NCBI RefSeq assembly: GCF_030816485.1
Contig: NZ_JAUSYC010000001.1
Span: forward strand, 744,001 to 808,000
Reading direction: 5' to 3'
Length of the DNA: 64,000 bases
Origin: Arthrobacter sp. B1I2
GTDB taxonomy: Bacteria > Actinomycetota > Actinomycetes > Actinomycetales > Micrococcaceae
The notes beneath the pieces were generated by a model. It made no database searches. It was not told the origin of the DNA and saw only the letters and a list, made by a program, of their open reading frames with translations. Shown here in pieces: positions 43,853 to 53,502 of this stretch; the first letter of the stretch is position 1; every line of letters begins with the position of its first letter. The translations under genes were made by a program, and so were the position numbers.

Positions 43853-45674
43853 AACCGGCCAGGGCAACCTCCCCAAGGTCCCGCCACACGGTCCGCGGCT
43901 TCGGTTCCACGTTCCGGTCCGCCAGCCAGTCACCCCAGGCCGTGATGTCCTTCCCGCCGGCAGCGGCAACGGCGTCGCAGGCGAAACCAACAGCGGTGGA
44001 GCCGTCCGAAAGCTGCACGGATCCGAGGAGCATGGGTTCGGGAAGGGATGCCAGGAACGTCCCCAGGGCCGCCGGGGACAGCAGCCACCGCTCCCCCACC
44101 AGCTCTGCTCCGTCGTCGGACCGGTAGACGCCAGGCTTGGCCGGCACCGTGTCCAGCGCCACCATCCGGTAACGCGCAGCGGTCCGGACCGGGCCGTCCC
44201 AGAACGCCCCGAGTTCCTCCAGCTGCGGGGCCAGTGGCTGGCCCTTGCGGTGTGCACCCACCACCACCAGCGGCACGGCGGTTGCACCGGCGGCCAGAGG
44301 CCAGGGCGCGGACGACGACGGCTGGCCGGGTGCCGCTTCGAGGTGCGCCACAGCGCCGTCGAAGAGTGCGGGCGGGGCGGGGGTGGTTTCGATTCGGCGG
44401 GCGATGTCCGCTGCCAAGGCGTCATCGAAGGTCCGGCCCACCACTGTGAGCCCGAACTGGGCGCCGTCCACTTCCCCGGCAGGGACGGCTACGGCGCAGA
44501 GGTCGAACAGGTTGCAGAAGTTCGTGTAGGTGCCCATCAGCGAGTTCACGCCCACGGGGTCCGCGGCAACCTCGGCGAGGGTGGGGTGGAAGGGCGCCGT
44601 GGGAACAAGGAGGGCGTCGAAGCCTTCCAGCCCCGTCATGGCCTTCCCTTTCAGCGCTTCGAGCCGGGCCGTGTCCGCGATGTAGCGGTGGGCGGGAACG
44701 GTGCCGGCTGCCCGGATGATGCCCTCCACCGTGGGATCGATACCCGCCGGGCCACCAGCGCCGCCGTCGTTCTTCTCCAGGAACGCCCCCACCGCAGCGT
44801 GGCGTTCGGCAACCAGGGCGCCGTCGTACAGCAGCCGTGCGGCATCGAGGAAGGCATCAAATTCGATGGCCTGGGCGTCCACGCCGGTGTCCCGCAACCG
44901 GTCAATCTGGTGGTGGAATTCGGCGGCCCAGGCCTCCGGGAGTGCCGGCAGGGTTGCGGGGTAGGCCACCCTCGGCCTTTCCGGCGCTGCCAGCCGGATG
45001 TCCGCCGGCCAGGGCCGGGAGTTGCCGGCCATGACGCCCATGGCGAGTTCGGCGGTGGACAGGTGCCGCGCAAAGATGGTGACGGCGTCCCAGGACCGGC
45101 AGGCGGGCACCACCCCCGCCGTGGAGACGACGTTCAGCGTTGCCTTGATGCCCACAATGCCCTGCAGCCCGGCCGGGACCCGGCCCGAGCCGGCGGTATC
45201 CGTACCAATGGCAATGTCCACCAGTCCCAGTGCCACGGCCACCGCGGAGCCGGAGCTGGAACCGCCGGAGATGTACTCCGGCCGGCGGGAATCGCGGACG
45301 GCGCCGTATGGACTCCGGGTCCCCACGAGGCCGGTGGCGAACTGGTCCAGGTTGGTGGCGCCCAGGACCAGGGCACCGGCGGCACGGAGCCGGGCCACTG
45401 CTTCGGCATCCTTTTCCGGGGTATACGCAAAGCCCGGGCAGGCCGCCGTGGTGGGGATGCCTGCCACGTCAACGTTGTTCTTGACGGCGAGCAGCAGCCC
45501 GGCCAGCGGAAGGTCCGCGCCGCCGGCCGCCGCGGCGTCGATGGTGCCGGCCTCCGCCAGGAGGTCCTCGCCGCTGCGGAGCGTTATCCAAATTTCGGGA
45601 CGGTCCGCTGCTTCAACCGCCGCGAGCGCAGCCTGGACGCGCCGTGTGGCCTTGCCGGTGCTGTTTGTGCTCAT
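43830..45674 (-). CDS. atzF: allophanate hydrolase (AtzF type)
   Basis: The 614-residue protein has the amidase-signature domain with Lys-Ser-Ser triad segments LLAVKNNVDVAGIPTT, GTDTAGSGRVPAG and EYISGGSSSGSAVAVA. It also has the C-terminal allophanate-hydrolase domain (PLVVVGAHRKGQPLAPQLEE). It cleaves allophanate to ammonia and CO2, the last step of ATP-dependent urea or guanidine breakdown. Its ATG overlaps the carboxylase stop (ATGA at 45671-45674). It is the last gene of the minus-strand operon. Confidence 0.95.
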   Translation of the reverse strand: MSTNSTGKATRRVQAALAAVEAADRPEIWITLRSGEDLLAEAGTIDAAAAGGADLPLAGLLLAVKNNVDVAGIPTTAACPGFAYTPEKDAEAVARLRAAGALVLGATNLDQFATGLVGTRSPYGAVRDSRRPEYISGGSSSGSAVAVALGLVDIAIGTDTAGSGRVPAGLQGIVGIKATLNVVSTAGVVPACRSWDAVTIFARHLSTAELAMGVMAGNSRPWPADIRLAAPERPRVAYPATLPALPEAWAAEFHHQIDRLRDTGVDAQAIEFDAFLDAARLLYDGALVAERHAAVGAFLEKNDGGAGGPAGIDPTVEGIIRAAGTVPAHRYIADTARLEALKGKAMTGLEGFDALLVPTAPFHPTLAEVAADPVGVNSLMGTYTNFCNLFDLCAVAVPAGEVDGAQFGLTVVGRTFDDALAADIARRIETTPAPPALFDGAVAHLEAAPGQPSSSAPWPLAAGATAVPLVVVGAHRKGQPLAPQLEELGAFWDGPVRTAARYRMVALDTVPAKPGVYRSDDGAELVGERWLLSPAALGTFLASLPEPMLLGSVQLSDGSTAVGFACDAVAAAGGKDITAWGDWLADRNVEPKPRTVWRDLGEVALAGFSRGERG

Positions 45675-48600
45675 ACTGCTGCCTCTTCCAGTTCCAGGGT
45701 TTCCGAACCGGCCGTCTCCAGCTCCGAGCCGCCGAGGACCACCACTGCCTCGCCTGCGACCACCTGCGAGCCGGCACCGGGGAGCACCCGGAGCACCACA
45801 CCGTCGCACGGCGCTTCCAGCACGGTTTCCATCTTCATGGCCTCCAGGGACACCAGGGGCTGGCCCTTGGTTACCCGGTCGCCTTCCGCCACGTCTACCT
45901 TCCAGACGCTCGCGGCGAAGGGTGCGGAGACGAGTGAGCCGCCGTCCGGAACCACCACATCGTCAGCTGCCGGTGCCACGACGGCAGCCAGCGCCTCGGC
46001 GCGGTCAAACTCGCCGGCGTCGGCCCATGCCTGCCGCTCCACTGCGAAAGCTGCCCCCTGTTTCTCCCGGAAGACGTCGATGGACTCACGGTTCTCCGCC
46101 AGGAAGAGTTCGTGCTCGGCCAGGGAGAATGTGCCGTCCTCGATCTCCACGCCGCGGCCACGTCCGGCCGCCATGTCTGCCCGCAGGTCAAGGAGTTCCT
46201 CGGGGCTGACGGGGTACCAGGAGATGCGGTCGAAGAAGCGCAGCAGCCACGGCGAACCGGCTTCGAACGGTGCCGAGTCCGCGTACCGCGACCACACCTG
46301 GGTGGTGCGGCCAACGAACTGGTAGCCGCCCGGTCCTTCCATGCCGTAAATGCACATGTACGCGCCGCCGATGCCCACGGCGTTTTCCGGCGTCCAGGTC
46401 CGGGCCGGGTTGTATTTGGTGGTGACCAGGCGGTGCCGGGGGTCGAGCGGGGTGGCCACCGGCGCGCCGAGGTATACGTCACCCAGGCCCAGGACCAGGT
46501 ATTCGGCGTTGAAGACGGTGTCGAACACATCGTTGACGGAGTCCAGGCCGTTGATCCGGCGGATGAATTCGATGTTCCAGGGGCACCAGGGGGCGTCGTC
46601 GCGGACGCCTGCCATGTAGCGTTCGATCGCCTCGCGGGTGGCGGGGTCGTCCCAGGACAGCGGCAGCCGGACGGTGCGGCTGGGAACCACCAGTTCGGAG
46701 CTTGCCGGCAGGGCGGCCTCGACTTCCTGGACCAGGTCCAGCAGCCGCGTGGTGGACAGGACGGACGGGTCAACTTTGATCTGCAGAGACCGGATTCCCG
46801 GGGTGAGGTCCACGACGCCTGGCACGCGGAGCTGCTCGATGTGCTGGTGCAGGGCGTGCACCCGGGCACGCAGGCCAAGGTCCAGCACCATCTCGCCGTA
46901 TTCCACCAGCAGGTTGTCGTCGCCGGACCGGCGGTAGGTGACCGCGGGCCGGCCGGGACCATCGGGCACCCGGCCCAGCACGCCGTCGTCGCCATCGCCG
47001 CGGAGCACGCGCTGCCCCGCCGAAGCGCCCGCCGGAGGGTTCGTTGAAAGGCTGTCGGACCAGCCGGCGTCGCCCGGAAGGACCAGCTGGCGGCCGGGTC
47101 CCAGGTCCTTGGCCGACGGCGCCTGGCTGGCTTCGATGGGCACGAACCGGACTTTATCCCCCGGCCGGAGCTGGCCGAGCTTCCAGCGCTCGGCCGTCAC
47201 TACGGTGACCGGGCAGACGAACCCGCCCAGGCTGGGTCCGTCCGGGCCCAGCAGGATGGGGGTATCGCCGGTGAAGTCCAGGGCACCCACGGAGTAGGCG
47301 GTGTCGTGGATGTTGGAGGGGTGCAGGCCCGCCTCGCCGCCGTCGGTCCGCGCCCAGCGGGGCTTGGGGCCGATGAGGCGCACCCCGGTGCGGGCGGAGT
47401 TGAAGTGGACCTCATACTCCGCGTTGTACAGCTCTTCGATGTCTTCGCGCTGGAAGAACTCCGGGGCGCCGTGCGGGCCCTCGGCCACGGCAAGTTCCCA
47501 GGTGGAGGTGAGGGCGGGACGGTTGTCGAGCGGGACGGCAGTGGCAGGTGCTTGTTCTGACGTGCCGGCAGGCTTGACGGCCCTCAGCACGTCGCCGGCG
47601 CGCAGGACCCGCCCGGCGTGGCCGCCGAACTGGCCCAGCGTGAAGGTTGAGGCGCTGCCCAGGTACTTCGGGATGTCCAGGCCGCCCTGGAACAGGATGT
47701 AGCCGCGAAGGCCCTTGCCGGCTGCCGTGCCGACGTCGAGCGTTCCCCCTGCCGGGATGGTCACGGGCGTCCAGGCGGGCAATTCCATTCCGTCCACTGT
47801 CACTGCCACGTCGGCGCCGGTAACGCAGACGGTGGTGGCATGCGTGAAGGCCAGGCTGGGGCCGGTCATGGTGAACTCAAGGCCCGGTGCGCCTTCGGGG
47901 TTGCCCAGCGCGGTGTTGCCAAGCCGGAAGGAGAGGTCATCCATGGGGCCGCTGGGCGGCACGCCGATCTGCCACAGCCCGGTACGGCCGGGCCAGTCCT
48001 GCACGCTGGTCTGCAGGCCGGGGCGGCCCACGGTGATGCGCGGCTCCGGGTCCCCCACGTTGTCCAGCGTGTTGGTGGAGTGCTGGACGCTGCGGACCAC
48101 GTCCATGCCACTGACGGCGCGGAGCATGCCCAGGTTGGTCTCTATGCCGTCGATCCGGGTGTTTTCCAGGGCTGCGGCGAGCCGGTCAAAGGCCTCGGTA
48201 CGGGTTGCGCCGGAGGTGATGATCTTTCCCAGGAGGGGATCGTAATTCGTGGCGACCTCGGTGCCGGTTTCCACCCAGGCGTCCACCCTTGCCTCCGCTG
48301 CGGTGGGATAGGCGGCATTGGTGACGGTTCCGGCGCTGGGCTGGAATCCCCGTGCCGGGTCCTCGGCGTAAAGGCGGGCTTCCACGGCACTGCCGGTCAC
48401 GGGCAGGCTGTCCGGCAGGCTTTCCAGGACCGTTTGGGCTTCGCTGCCGCCCTGGGCCAGGCGCAGCATCCATTCCACCAGGTCCACGCCGGTGACGGCT
48501 TCGGTGACGGGGTGCTCCACCTGGAGCCGGGCATTGACTTCAAGGAAGGAGGCTTCCTTACGCGCGGAGTCGTAGACGAATTCCACCGTGCCGGCGGAGC

Positions 48601-49423
48601 GGTAGTTAAGGGAGGCGCACAGGGCGCGGGAACTCCGGTGCAGTTCCTCCCGCAGTTCGGCGGGGAGGTCCGGAGCCGGGGCTTCCTCAAGGACTTTCTG
48701 GTGGCGGCGCTGCAGGGAGCAGTCGCGGTCGCCGAGGCTGACCACCCGGCCTTCGCCGTCGCCAAAGATTTGCACCTCAACGTGCCGGGCGTTCTCCACG
48801 TACCGCTCAGCGAAGACGCCGGCGGTGCCGAAGCTGGCGCCGGCGAGGCGGGCCACGCGGGGGAAGCTTTCCACAAGCTCCGCCTCCGAGCGGCAGACGG
48901 TCATGCCGATCCCGCCGCCACCGCCGGTGGCCTTGAGCATCAGCGGGAAGCCGATCGCCTTGCCGGCTTGGACGGCGTCGTCCACGTCCTCCAGCAGCCC
49001 GGACCCTGCGATCATCGGCACCCCGGCTGCCCGGGCGGCGTCGCGCGCTGTGTGCTTGGTGCCAAAGATGCGCAACTGTTCGGCGGTGGGTCCCACGAAG
49101 ACCAGTCCGGCTGCTTCCACCGCCTCGGCAAAGGCTGCGTCCTCGGACAGGAAGCCGTAGCCGGGGTGGATGGCACCGGCGCCGGTGGCCTTGGCTGCCG
49201 CCAGGATCGCGTCCACCCGCAGGTAGGACTCCTTGGCCGGGGCCGGTCCCAGCAGCACGGCCTCGTCGGCGAGCCTGACGTGCTTGGCACCCCGGTCCGC
49301 CTCGGAGAAGACGGCAACAGTCCGCAGTCCCAGCTTTGTGGCGGACTCGATGATCCGGCACGCGATCTCGCCTCGGTTGGCGATCAGGAGCGTGTTGAAA
49401 GAGTTCAGGTTCTTGTTGCTCAC
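45671..49423 (-). CDS. biotin-dependent urea/guanidine carboxylase
   Basis: The 1250-residue single-chain enzyme has biotin carboxylase (LLIANRGEIACRIIESA at the start, LMLKATGGGGGIGM, LEVNARLQVEHPVTE), a carboxyltransferase with KipA/KipI-like halves and the central VGRPGLQTSVQDWPGRTG, and the TKYNPARTWTPENAVGIGG segment. It ends in a biotin carrier domain with LEAMKMETVLEAP. It carboxylates urea to allophanate, or guanidine to carboxyguanidine. The adjacent DUF1989 pair favours guanidine. The start overlaps the preceding gene by ATGA. Confidence 0.95.
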   Translation of the reverse strand: MSNKNLNSFNTLLIANRGEIACRIIESATKLGLRTVAVFSEADRGAKHVRLADEAVLLGPAPAKESYLRVDAILAAAKATGAGAIHPGYGFLSEDAAFAEAVEAAGLVFVGPTAEQLRIFGTKHTARDAARAAGVPMIAGSGLLEDVDDAVQAGKAIGFPLMLKATGGGGGIGMTVCRSEAELVESFPRVARLAGASFGTAGVFAERYVENARHVEVQIFGDGEGRVVSLGDRDCSLQRRHQKVLEEAPAPDLPAELREELHRSSRALCASLNYRSAGTVEFVYDSARKEASFLEVNARLQVEHPVTEAVTGVDLVEWMLRLAQGGSEAQTVLESLPDSLPVTGSAVEARLYAEDPARGFQPSAGTVTNAAYPTAAEARVDAWVETGTEVATNYDPLLGKIITSGATRTEAFDRLAAALENTRIDGIETNLGMLRAVSGMDVVRSVQHSTNTLDNVGDPEPRITVGRPGLQTSVQDWPGRTGLWQIGVPPSGPMDDLSFRLGNTALGNPEGAPGLEFTMTGPSLAFTHATTVCVTGADVAVTVDGMELPAWTPVTIPAGGTLDVGTAAGKGLRGYILFQGGLDIPKYLGSASTFTLGQFGGHAGRVLRAGDVLRAVKPAGTSEQAPATAVPLDNRPALTSTWELAVAEGPHGAPEFFQREDIEELYNAEYEVHFNSARTGVRLIGPKPRWARTDGGEAGLHPSNIHDTAYSVGALDFTGDTPILLGPDGPSLGGFVCPVTVVTAERWKLGQLRPGDKVRFVPIEASQAPSAKDLGPGRQLVLPGDAGWSDSLSTNPPAGASAGQRVLRGDGDDGVLGRVPDGPGRPAVTYRRSGDDNLLVEYGEMVLDLGLRARVHALHQHIEQLRVPGVVDLTPGIRSLQIKVDPSVLSTTRLLDLVQEVEAALPASSELVVPSRTVRLPLSWDDPATREAIERYMAGVRDDAPWCPWNIEFIRRINGLDSVNDVFDTVFNAEYLVLGLGDVYLGAPVATPLDPRHRLVTTKYNPARTWTPENAVGIGGAYMCIYGMEGPGGYQFVGRTTQVWSRYADSAPFEAGSPWLLRFFDRISWYPVSPEELLDLRADMAAGRGRGVEIEDGTFSLAEHELFLAENRESIDVFREKQGAAFAVERQAWADAGEFDRAEALAAVVAPAADDVVVPDGGSLVSAPFAASVWKVDVAEGDRVTKGQPLVSLEAMKMETVLEAPCDGVVLRVLPGAGSQVVAGEAVVVLGGSELETAGSETLELEEAAV

Positions 49424-50097
49424 TTGGCTGCCTCCGGCCGGGTGACGATCATGCGGACGGGGGTGGGGTTGAAGCCGTTGCAGGGGTTGTTGATTTGCGG
49501 GCAGTTGGAGACGAGCACCAGGGTGTCCACCTCCGCTTTCAGGGCCACGCGCTTGCCGGGGGCGGACAGGCCGTCAACGATGCCCAGGGCGCCGTCCGGG
49601 TCCACGGGGACGTTCATGAACCAGTTGATGTTGGACACCAGGTCCCGCTTGCCCAGGCCCCAGCGCGAGCCCTCGATCAGGAAGTTCTCCACGCAGGCAT
49701 GCTGTTCCCGGGTGTGCTGGCCGTAGCGGAGGGTGTTGGACTCCTGTGAGCAGGCGCCCCCGATGGTGTCATGCACGCCCACTTCGTCAGCCACGACAGT
49801 CATCAGCGGCGCACCGGTGTCGGCGCGCAGGACCGAACCCGTGGTCAGGACGATCGATTGCTGTGAGGCGATGGTGACCGGTGCCGAGTAACGCACGGTG
49901 GTGTCCCCCGCCGCGTACAACAGGCAGTCCACGGCCTGGTTGCCCTCAAGGTCCACGATGGTCAGCACATCCCCGGCGGCCACGACGGCGGACCAGGGGC
50001 CGCGGGCCTCGACGAATTCGTCAAGCACCACGTCGCCGGGTGCGAGGGCAATGTCGCGGGCCTCCGCGATGGTTTCAGTGTGGATGGCGGTGTTCAT
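49420..50097 (-). CDS. DUF1989 protein, urea carboxylase-associated (probable carboxyguanidine deiminase subunit)
   Basis: The 225-residue protein belongs to the DUF1989 family long annotated as urea carboxylase-associated protein 2. Conserved segments are VDCLLYAAGDTTVRYSAP, HDTIGGACSQESNTLRYG and the cysteine/asparagine-rich NCPQINNPCNGFNPTP. In characterised guanidine pathways the two DUF1989 proteins form carboxyguanidine deiminase, which yields allophanate. It overlaps both neighbours by four bases, so its production is coupled to them. Confidence 0.88.
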   Translation of the reverse strand: MNTAIHTETIAEARDIALAPGDVVLDEFVEARGPWSAVVAAGDVLTIVDLEGNQAVDCLLYAAGDTTVRYSAPVTIASQQSIVLTTGSVLRADTGAPLMTVVADEVGVHDTIGGACSQESNTLRYGQHTREQHACVENFLIEGSRWGLGKRDLVSNINWFMNVPVDPDGALGIVDGLSAPGKRVALKAEVDTLVLVSNCPQINNPCNGFNPTPVRMIVTRPEAAK

Positions 50098-50969
50098 CGG
50101 GCGTTCCTTGCGGTGAGGTCGTGTTCGGTGTTGCGGAGGGCCTGCAGGTGTTCCGGGGCCAGCGGGCCGGCCAGGCGGCCTGACTCCAGTTCGGCGAGGT
50201 CCTGCGGTGCGTGCCAGGCGACGATGTCCACGGCCGTCCCGGTGAAGTCCGGCCGTGGGTCCAGCGGGTGGGCGGTGTTGGCCAGTACCAGCACTGCGTC
50301 CATCTGGAGCAGGAGTTCGACGGCGGCACCCGGCCCCGCGCTTCCGGTGAAGGTGATGCTGCCTGCAGGGTCCACGGTGATGCCTTTGAAGAAGGACAGC
50401 GACGGCGCCACATCCCGGGGGCCCAGGCCGTTCTTCAGCGCGCCGAGGGTGAGCAGTTCGCGTGCTGCCGGGGAGGCGCTGTGGGCGGTTCCGGAGCCGT
50501 ACCTGGCGGTGTTGCCGGCGAGGGTGGTGGCGCCTGTGAGTGCGTCGTGGCGGGACGAGGTGTCAGCAACGATCGTGGCCATCAGGCGGCCGGCGTCGGA
50601 CAGCAGCGGGTGGCCCGTTCCCGGGTAGGCCTGCCACGGGACTTTGACGGTGTCCGCGGCATTGAGGCGTTCGTGAAGGGCGCCGGTGCGGTACAGGAGG
50701 GTGTGCACGCAGGCGTCACCGCCGGTGTCGGTCAGCCGGATCCGGGTGCCGCGGGCCAGGGCCATGCTGGTGTAACGGCCAAAGGCGAGGGATTCGGCCC
50801 AAGTGGGGGACGCGCCGTCGGGCAGTCCGGTCGTCAGGCGGGCCGGCGCCGAAGCTGCCGGCACGTGGCGCATGGTTTCGGCGGTCTTGCCGTGCTGTTC
50901 CCTGGCGTGGGCGCGGGCGCCGGCCGTGGTGGCCGTGCCAGTGACTGGCGTTTCGATGGTCTGTGTCAT
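50094..50969 (-). CDS. DUF1989 protein, urea carboxylase-associated (second deiminase subunit)
   Basis: The 291-residue protein is the larger DUF1989 partner (urea carboxylase-associated protein 1). The start is ATG 50969, preceded by AGGA; the frame upstream is not conserved. Segments ARGTRIRLTDTGGDACVHTL, TARYGSGTAHSASPAARE and SFFKGITVDPAGS are family-like. It probably pairs with the product of 49420-50097. The permease gene ends 59 bases later in genomic coordinates, upstream in the transcript. Confidence 0.85.
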   Translation of the reverse strand: MTQTIETPVTGTATTAGARAHAREQHGKTAETMRHVPAASAPARLTTGLPDGASPTWAESLAFGRYTSMALARGTRIRLTDTGGDACVHTLLYRTGALHERLNAADTVKVPWQAYPGTGHPLLSDAGRLMATIVADTSSRHDALTGATTLAGNTARYGSGTAHSASPAARELLTLGALKNGLGPRDVAPSLSFFKGITVDPAGSITFTGSAGPGAAVELLLQMDAVLVLANTAHPLDPRPDFTGTAVDIVAWHAPQDLAELESGRLAGPLAPEHLQALRNTEHDLTARNAR

Positions 50970-51028
50970 GTCAGTCCTGTATGTCTCGGAAGCGTGTTGT
51001 GTCGAAAGGAAAGGGGGTCGGGATGGCG

Positions 51029-52531
51029 TCAGGCCTTGGCTGCCAGGTTCCGGCTCCGGACCCAGATGCCCAGGAGCAGTACGGCAGTGACCATCAGGGG
51101 CGCGGACCAGAGGAGGATTGGGTTCTCTCCGGAGGGGTCGTACACCTCGGGCCGGGGCCACGCCAGGTTGACCACCATGACACCGCCGTAGAGGACGGCG
51201 AGGATATTGACGGGAAGGCCCCAGCGGCCCAGTGAGAAGAGGCCTGCCGGCATGGTCTGCCCCACCCGCTCCCAGTCGCCGCGAAGCCGGTTGAGCAACT
51301 GCGGGACGGTGACCAGGAGGTAGGCAAGGTAGACCATCACGATGCAGACGCTGCACAGGGTGGTGAACAGCGCCGCGTTGCCTACGTTGATGGCCAGCAC
51401 CGCAACAGCCAGGGCGCCGATCACGATGGAGGGCCACATGGGCGTGCCGCGGGTGGGGTGGACGGAGGAGAGCAAGGCCGACGCCGGGAGCTTGCCGTCG
51501 CGGGCCATGGAGAAGACCAGGCGGGAACCGGCAGTCTGGATCGCCAGGGTGCAGACGAAGATGGCGATGGCCACATCCACCAGCAGGACCTTGCCCCAGA
51601 AGGTGCCCAGGACTGCGGTGAGGACGTAGGGCAGGCCCTCGGTGGCGAGACGGCCGTCGTCGAGGCTGGGCGCGGCCATCAGGGCGGTGATGATCATCAG
51701 CGCGCCGCCGATGCCGGAGATGAGCAGGGCGGAGAGGATGGTCCGCGGTGCGGTGCGGCGCGGGTCCTTGGTTTCTTCGGACAGTTCACCGGCCGAGTTG
51801 AAGCCCACCATGACGTAGGCGGCCATCAGTCCTGAGACCAGGAAGGCTCCCACGGCGCCAAGGTCGGACCCCTGCATCACGCTGGTGTCGGCAACCACGT
51901 CCGGTCCGCGCTGGGCGGCGCTGATGAGGGCCAGGATCACCGCCACTACGCCCACGATCTCGCAGGTAACGCCCACTGAGTTCACGTGGGCCATCAGCTT
52001 CACGCCCAGGGAGTTGATGACGGTGGTGGCCACCAGGAGGACGGCGCCGAGCACCACCGCGTTGGAGGCTCCGGTCACGGTGTTCAGCGCGGAATCACCG
52101 CCTACCACCTGGAAGCCGTCCCACAGTTGGGGCAGGACCACCTGCAGGGCGATGGCTGCAGCGGCAGCTGTGACCACCTGCGCGATGGCCATGAACCAGC
52201 CGGCGAACCAGCCCACTCCCTCTCCCCCAACGCGGCGAGCCCACTGGTACACGGCACCGGACAGGGGGTAGCGGGCAGCGAGTTCGGCGAAATTCAGCGC
52301 CACGAGCAGCTGCCCCACCAGGACAACCGGCCAGGTCCAGAAGAACGCGGGCCCGGCGAAGGAGTAGCCGAACGCGAAGAGCTGGAAGATGGTGGTGAGG
52401 ATGGACACGAAGGAAAAGCCGGCGGCAAAGGAAGCGTAGCGGCCGAGCTTTCGGTGCAGGGTGGGCTGGTAGCCAAGGGACGTCAGGTCTGCATCGTCCT
52501 GGTGGACGGTGGGGAGGACGGTTGATGTCAT
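51029..52531 (-). CDS. APC superfamily permease (urea/guanidine or amino-acid type)
   Basis: The 500-residue protein has about 12 hydrophobic helices of the amino acid-polyamine-organocation family, such as FAAGFSFVSILTTIFQLFAF and ELAARYPLSGAVYQWARRVG. Permeases of this branch are commonly linked to urea carboxylase operons and are probably importers of urea, guanidine or a related cation. It is the first gene of the operon, with start ATG 52531. A GlnR-like site and a divergent TetR gene lie upstream. Confidence 0.88.
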   Translation of the reverse strand: MTSTVLPTVHQDDADLTSLGYQPTLHRKLGRYASFAAGFSFVSILTTIFQLFAFGYSFAGPAFFWTWPVVLVGQLLVALNFAELAARYPLSGAVYQWARRVGGEGVGWFAGWFMAIAQVVTAAAAAIALQVVLPQLWDGFQVVGGDSALNTVTGASNAVVLGAVLLVATTVINSLGVKLMAHVNSVGVTCEIVGVVAVILALISAAQRGPDVVADTSVMQGSDLGAVGAFLVSGLMAAYVMVGFNSAGELSEETKDPRRTAPRTILSALLISGIGGALMIITALMAAPSLDDGRLATEGLPYVLTAVLGTFWGKVLLVDVAIAIFVCTLAIQTAGSRLVFSMARDGKLPASALLSSVHPTRGTPMWPSIVIGALAVAVLAINVGNAALFTTLCSVCIVMVYLAYLLVTVPQLLNRLRGDWERVGQTMPAGLFSLGRWGLPVNILAVLYGGVMVVNLAWPRPEVYDPSGENPILLWSAPLMVTAVLLLGIWVRSRNLAAKA

Positions 52532-52651
52532 CGGGAATCTCCGGGGCTGGAAAGGGATCTTGGGGGCGAAGCCTCCCGGCACTGCAGCACTCGGCCGAAG
52601 GCTGCTGATTACCGGTCAATTGATAGTTTTCCAGCGCCATGTCCCCAAACA

Positions 52652-52667
52652 GTTTCACCTCTGTAAA
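52652..52667 (-). promoter_or_regulatory. GlnR-like binding site upstream of the permease operon
   Basis: On the minus strand TTTAC, six bases, GAAAC fits the actinobacterial GlnR half-site pair (TnAC-n6-GAAAC), about 120 bases before the permease start. A degenerate second pair may follow (GGGAC six bases further). It would place the operon under nitrogen-limitation control. This is motif matching by eye. Confidence 0.45.
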
Positions 52668-52773
52668 AGGCGGATAGACATCTTGTTTCGGGCGGATTTC
52701 CGTCCCCTCACAATGCCCGCCGGCGGATTCGCCCTGCCCTGTCATGCCTCCGCGGTAATGCAAGAATGAGGCA

Positions 52774-53445
52774 GTGACTTCCGCCGGACCGGGACGCCCC
52801 CGCCATCAACAGCCCTCGCGGCCGGGTGCCACCGCCCGCGATGAAATCCTCGACGCCGCAGCGGAGCTCTTCACCACCCAGGGCTTTGCCAGCACCTCCA
52901 CCCGTTCCATCGCAGACGCGGTTGGCATCCGGCAGTCGTCCCTCTACCACCACTTCAAAACCAAGGACGATATCCTCGAGGACCTCCTGGAGGGGACGGT
53001 GTCCGGTGGCCTGAAGTTCGCGCGCGCGGTGGCCGCGCTGCCTGCTGACGCCGCTGGAACGGAAAGCCCGGCTGGGAGCCGGCTCTACGCCGTCGCGCTT
53101 TACGACGGCACCCAGCTGTGCAGCGCCCGGTGGAACCTTGGCGTGCTGTACCACCTGCCGGAGGTCCGCAGCACCCGCTTTGCCCGGTTCCTCAGTGACC
53201 GCCGGGAGCTCAGGCGGCTTTACGGGGAACTGGGGACCGGCTTGTCGGCCACCCCGGCCGCACCGGACGGCGGTGACTTCACCTTCCGCCTGGTCGAGTC
53301 CCTCATCTACCTCCGCGCGGACGGCGCAGTAAGCGCAGAATCGGCCATGCAGGCGGCGGATGCCGGGCTGATCCTTTGCGGGCTCGGGCACCGGCTTCCG
53401 GCCATTCGCGCGGCCGGCCAGGCCCTCATAGACCGCCTGGCCTGA
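52774..53445 (+). CDS. TetR family transcriptional regulator
   Basis: The 223-residue repressor has an N-terminal helix-turn-helix: DEILDAAAELFTTQGFASTS with the recognition segment IADAVGIRQSSLYHHFKTKD. The C-terminal domain is a ligand-binding type with no assigned ligand. It is transcribed divergently from the permease operon with 242 bases between them, so it is a likely regulator of that operon and of itself. The start is GTG 52774. Confidence 0.9.
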   Translation: MTSAGPGRPRHQQPSRPGATARDEILDAAAELFTTQGFASTSTRSIADAVGIRQSSLYHHFKTKDDILEDLLEGTVSGGLKFARAVAALPADAAGTESPAGSRLYAVALYDGTQLCSARWNLGVLYHLPEVRSTRFARFLSDRRELRRLYGELGTGLSATPAAPDGGDFTFRLVESLIYLRADGAVSAESAMQAADAGLILCGLGHRLPAIRAAGQALIDRLA

Positions 53446-53502
53446 CGTCCCGGTCGCCCACTCCGGGATGCCCTGCCCGGTTTGCTCGGCTAGGCTCGGA
53501 AC

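Noticed and set aside
52532..52773. Guanidine or other riboswitch before the permease
   Set aside because: I looked for guanidine-I, -II and -III core motifs on the minus strand and found none that could be aligned with confidence.
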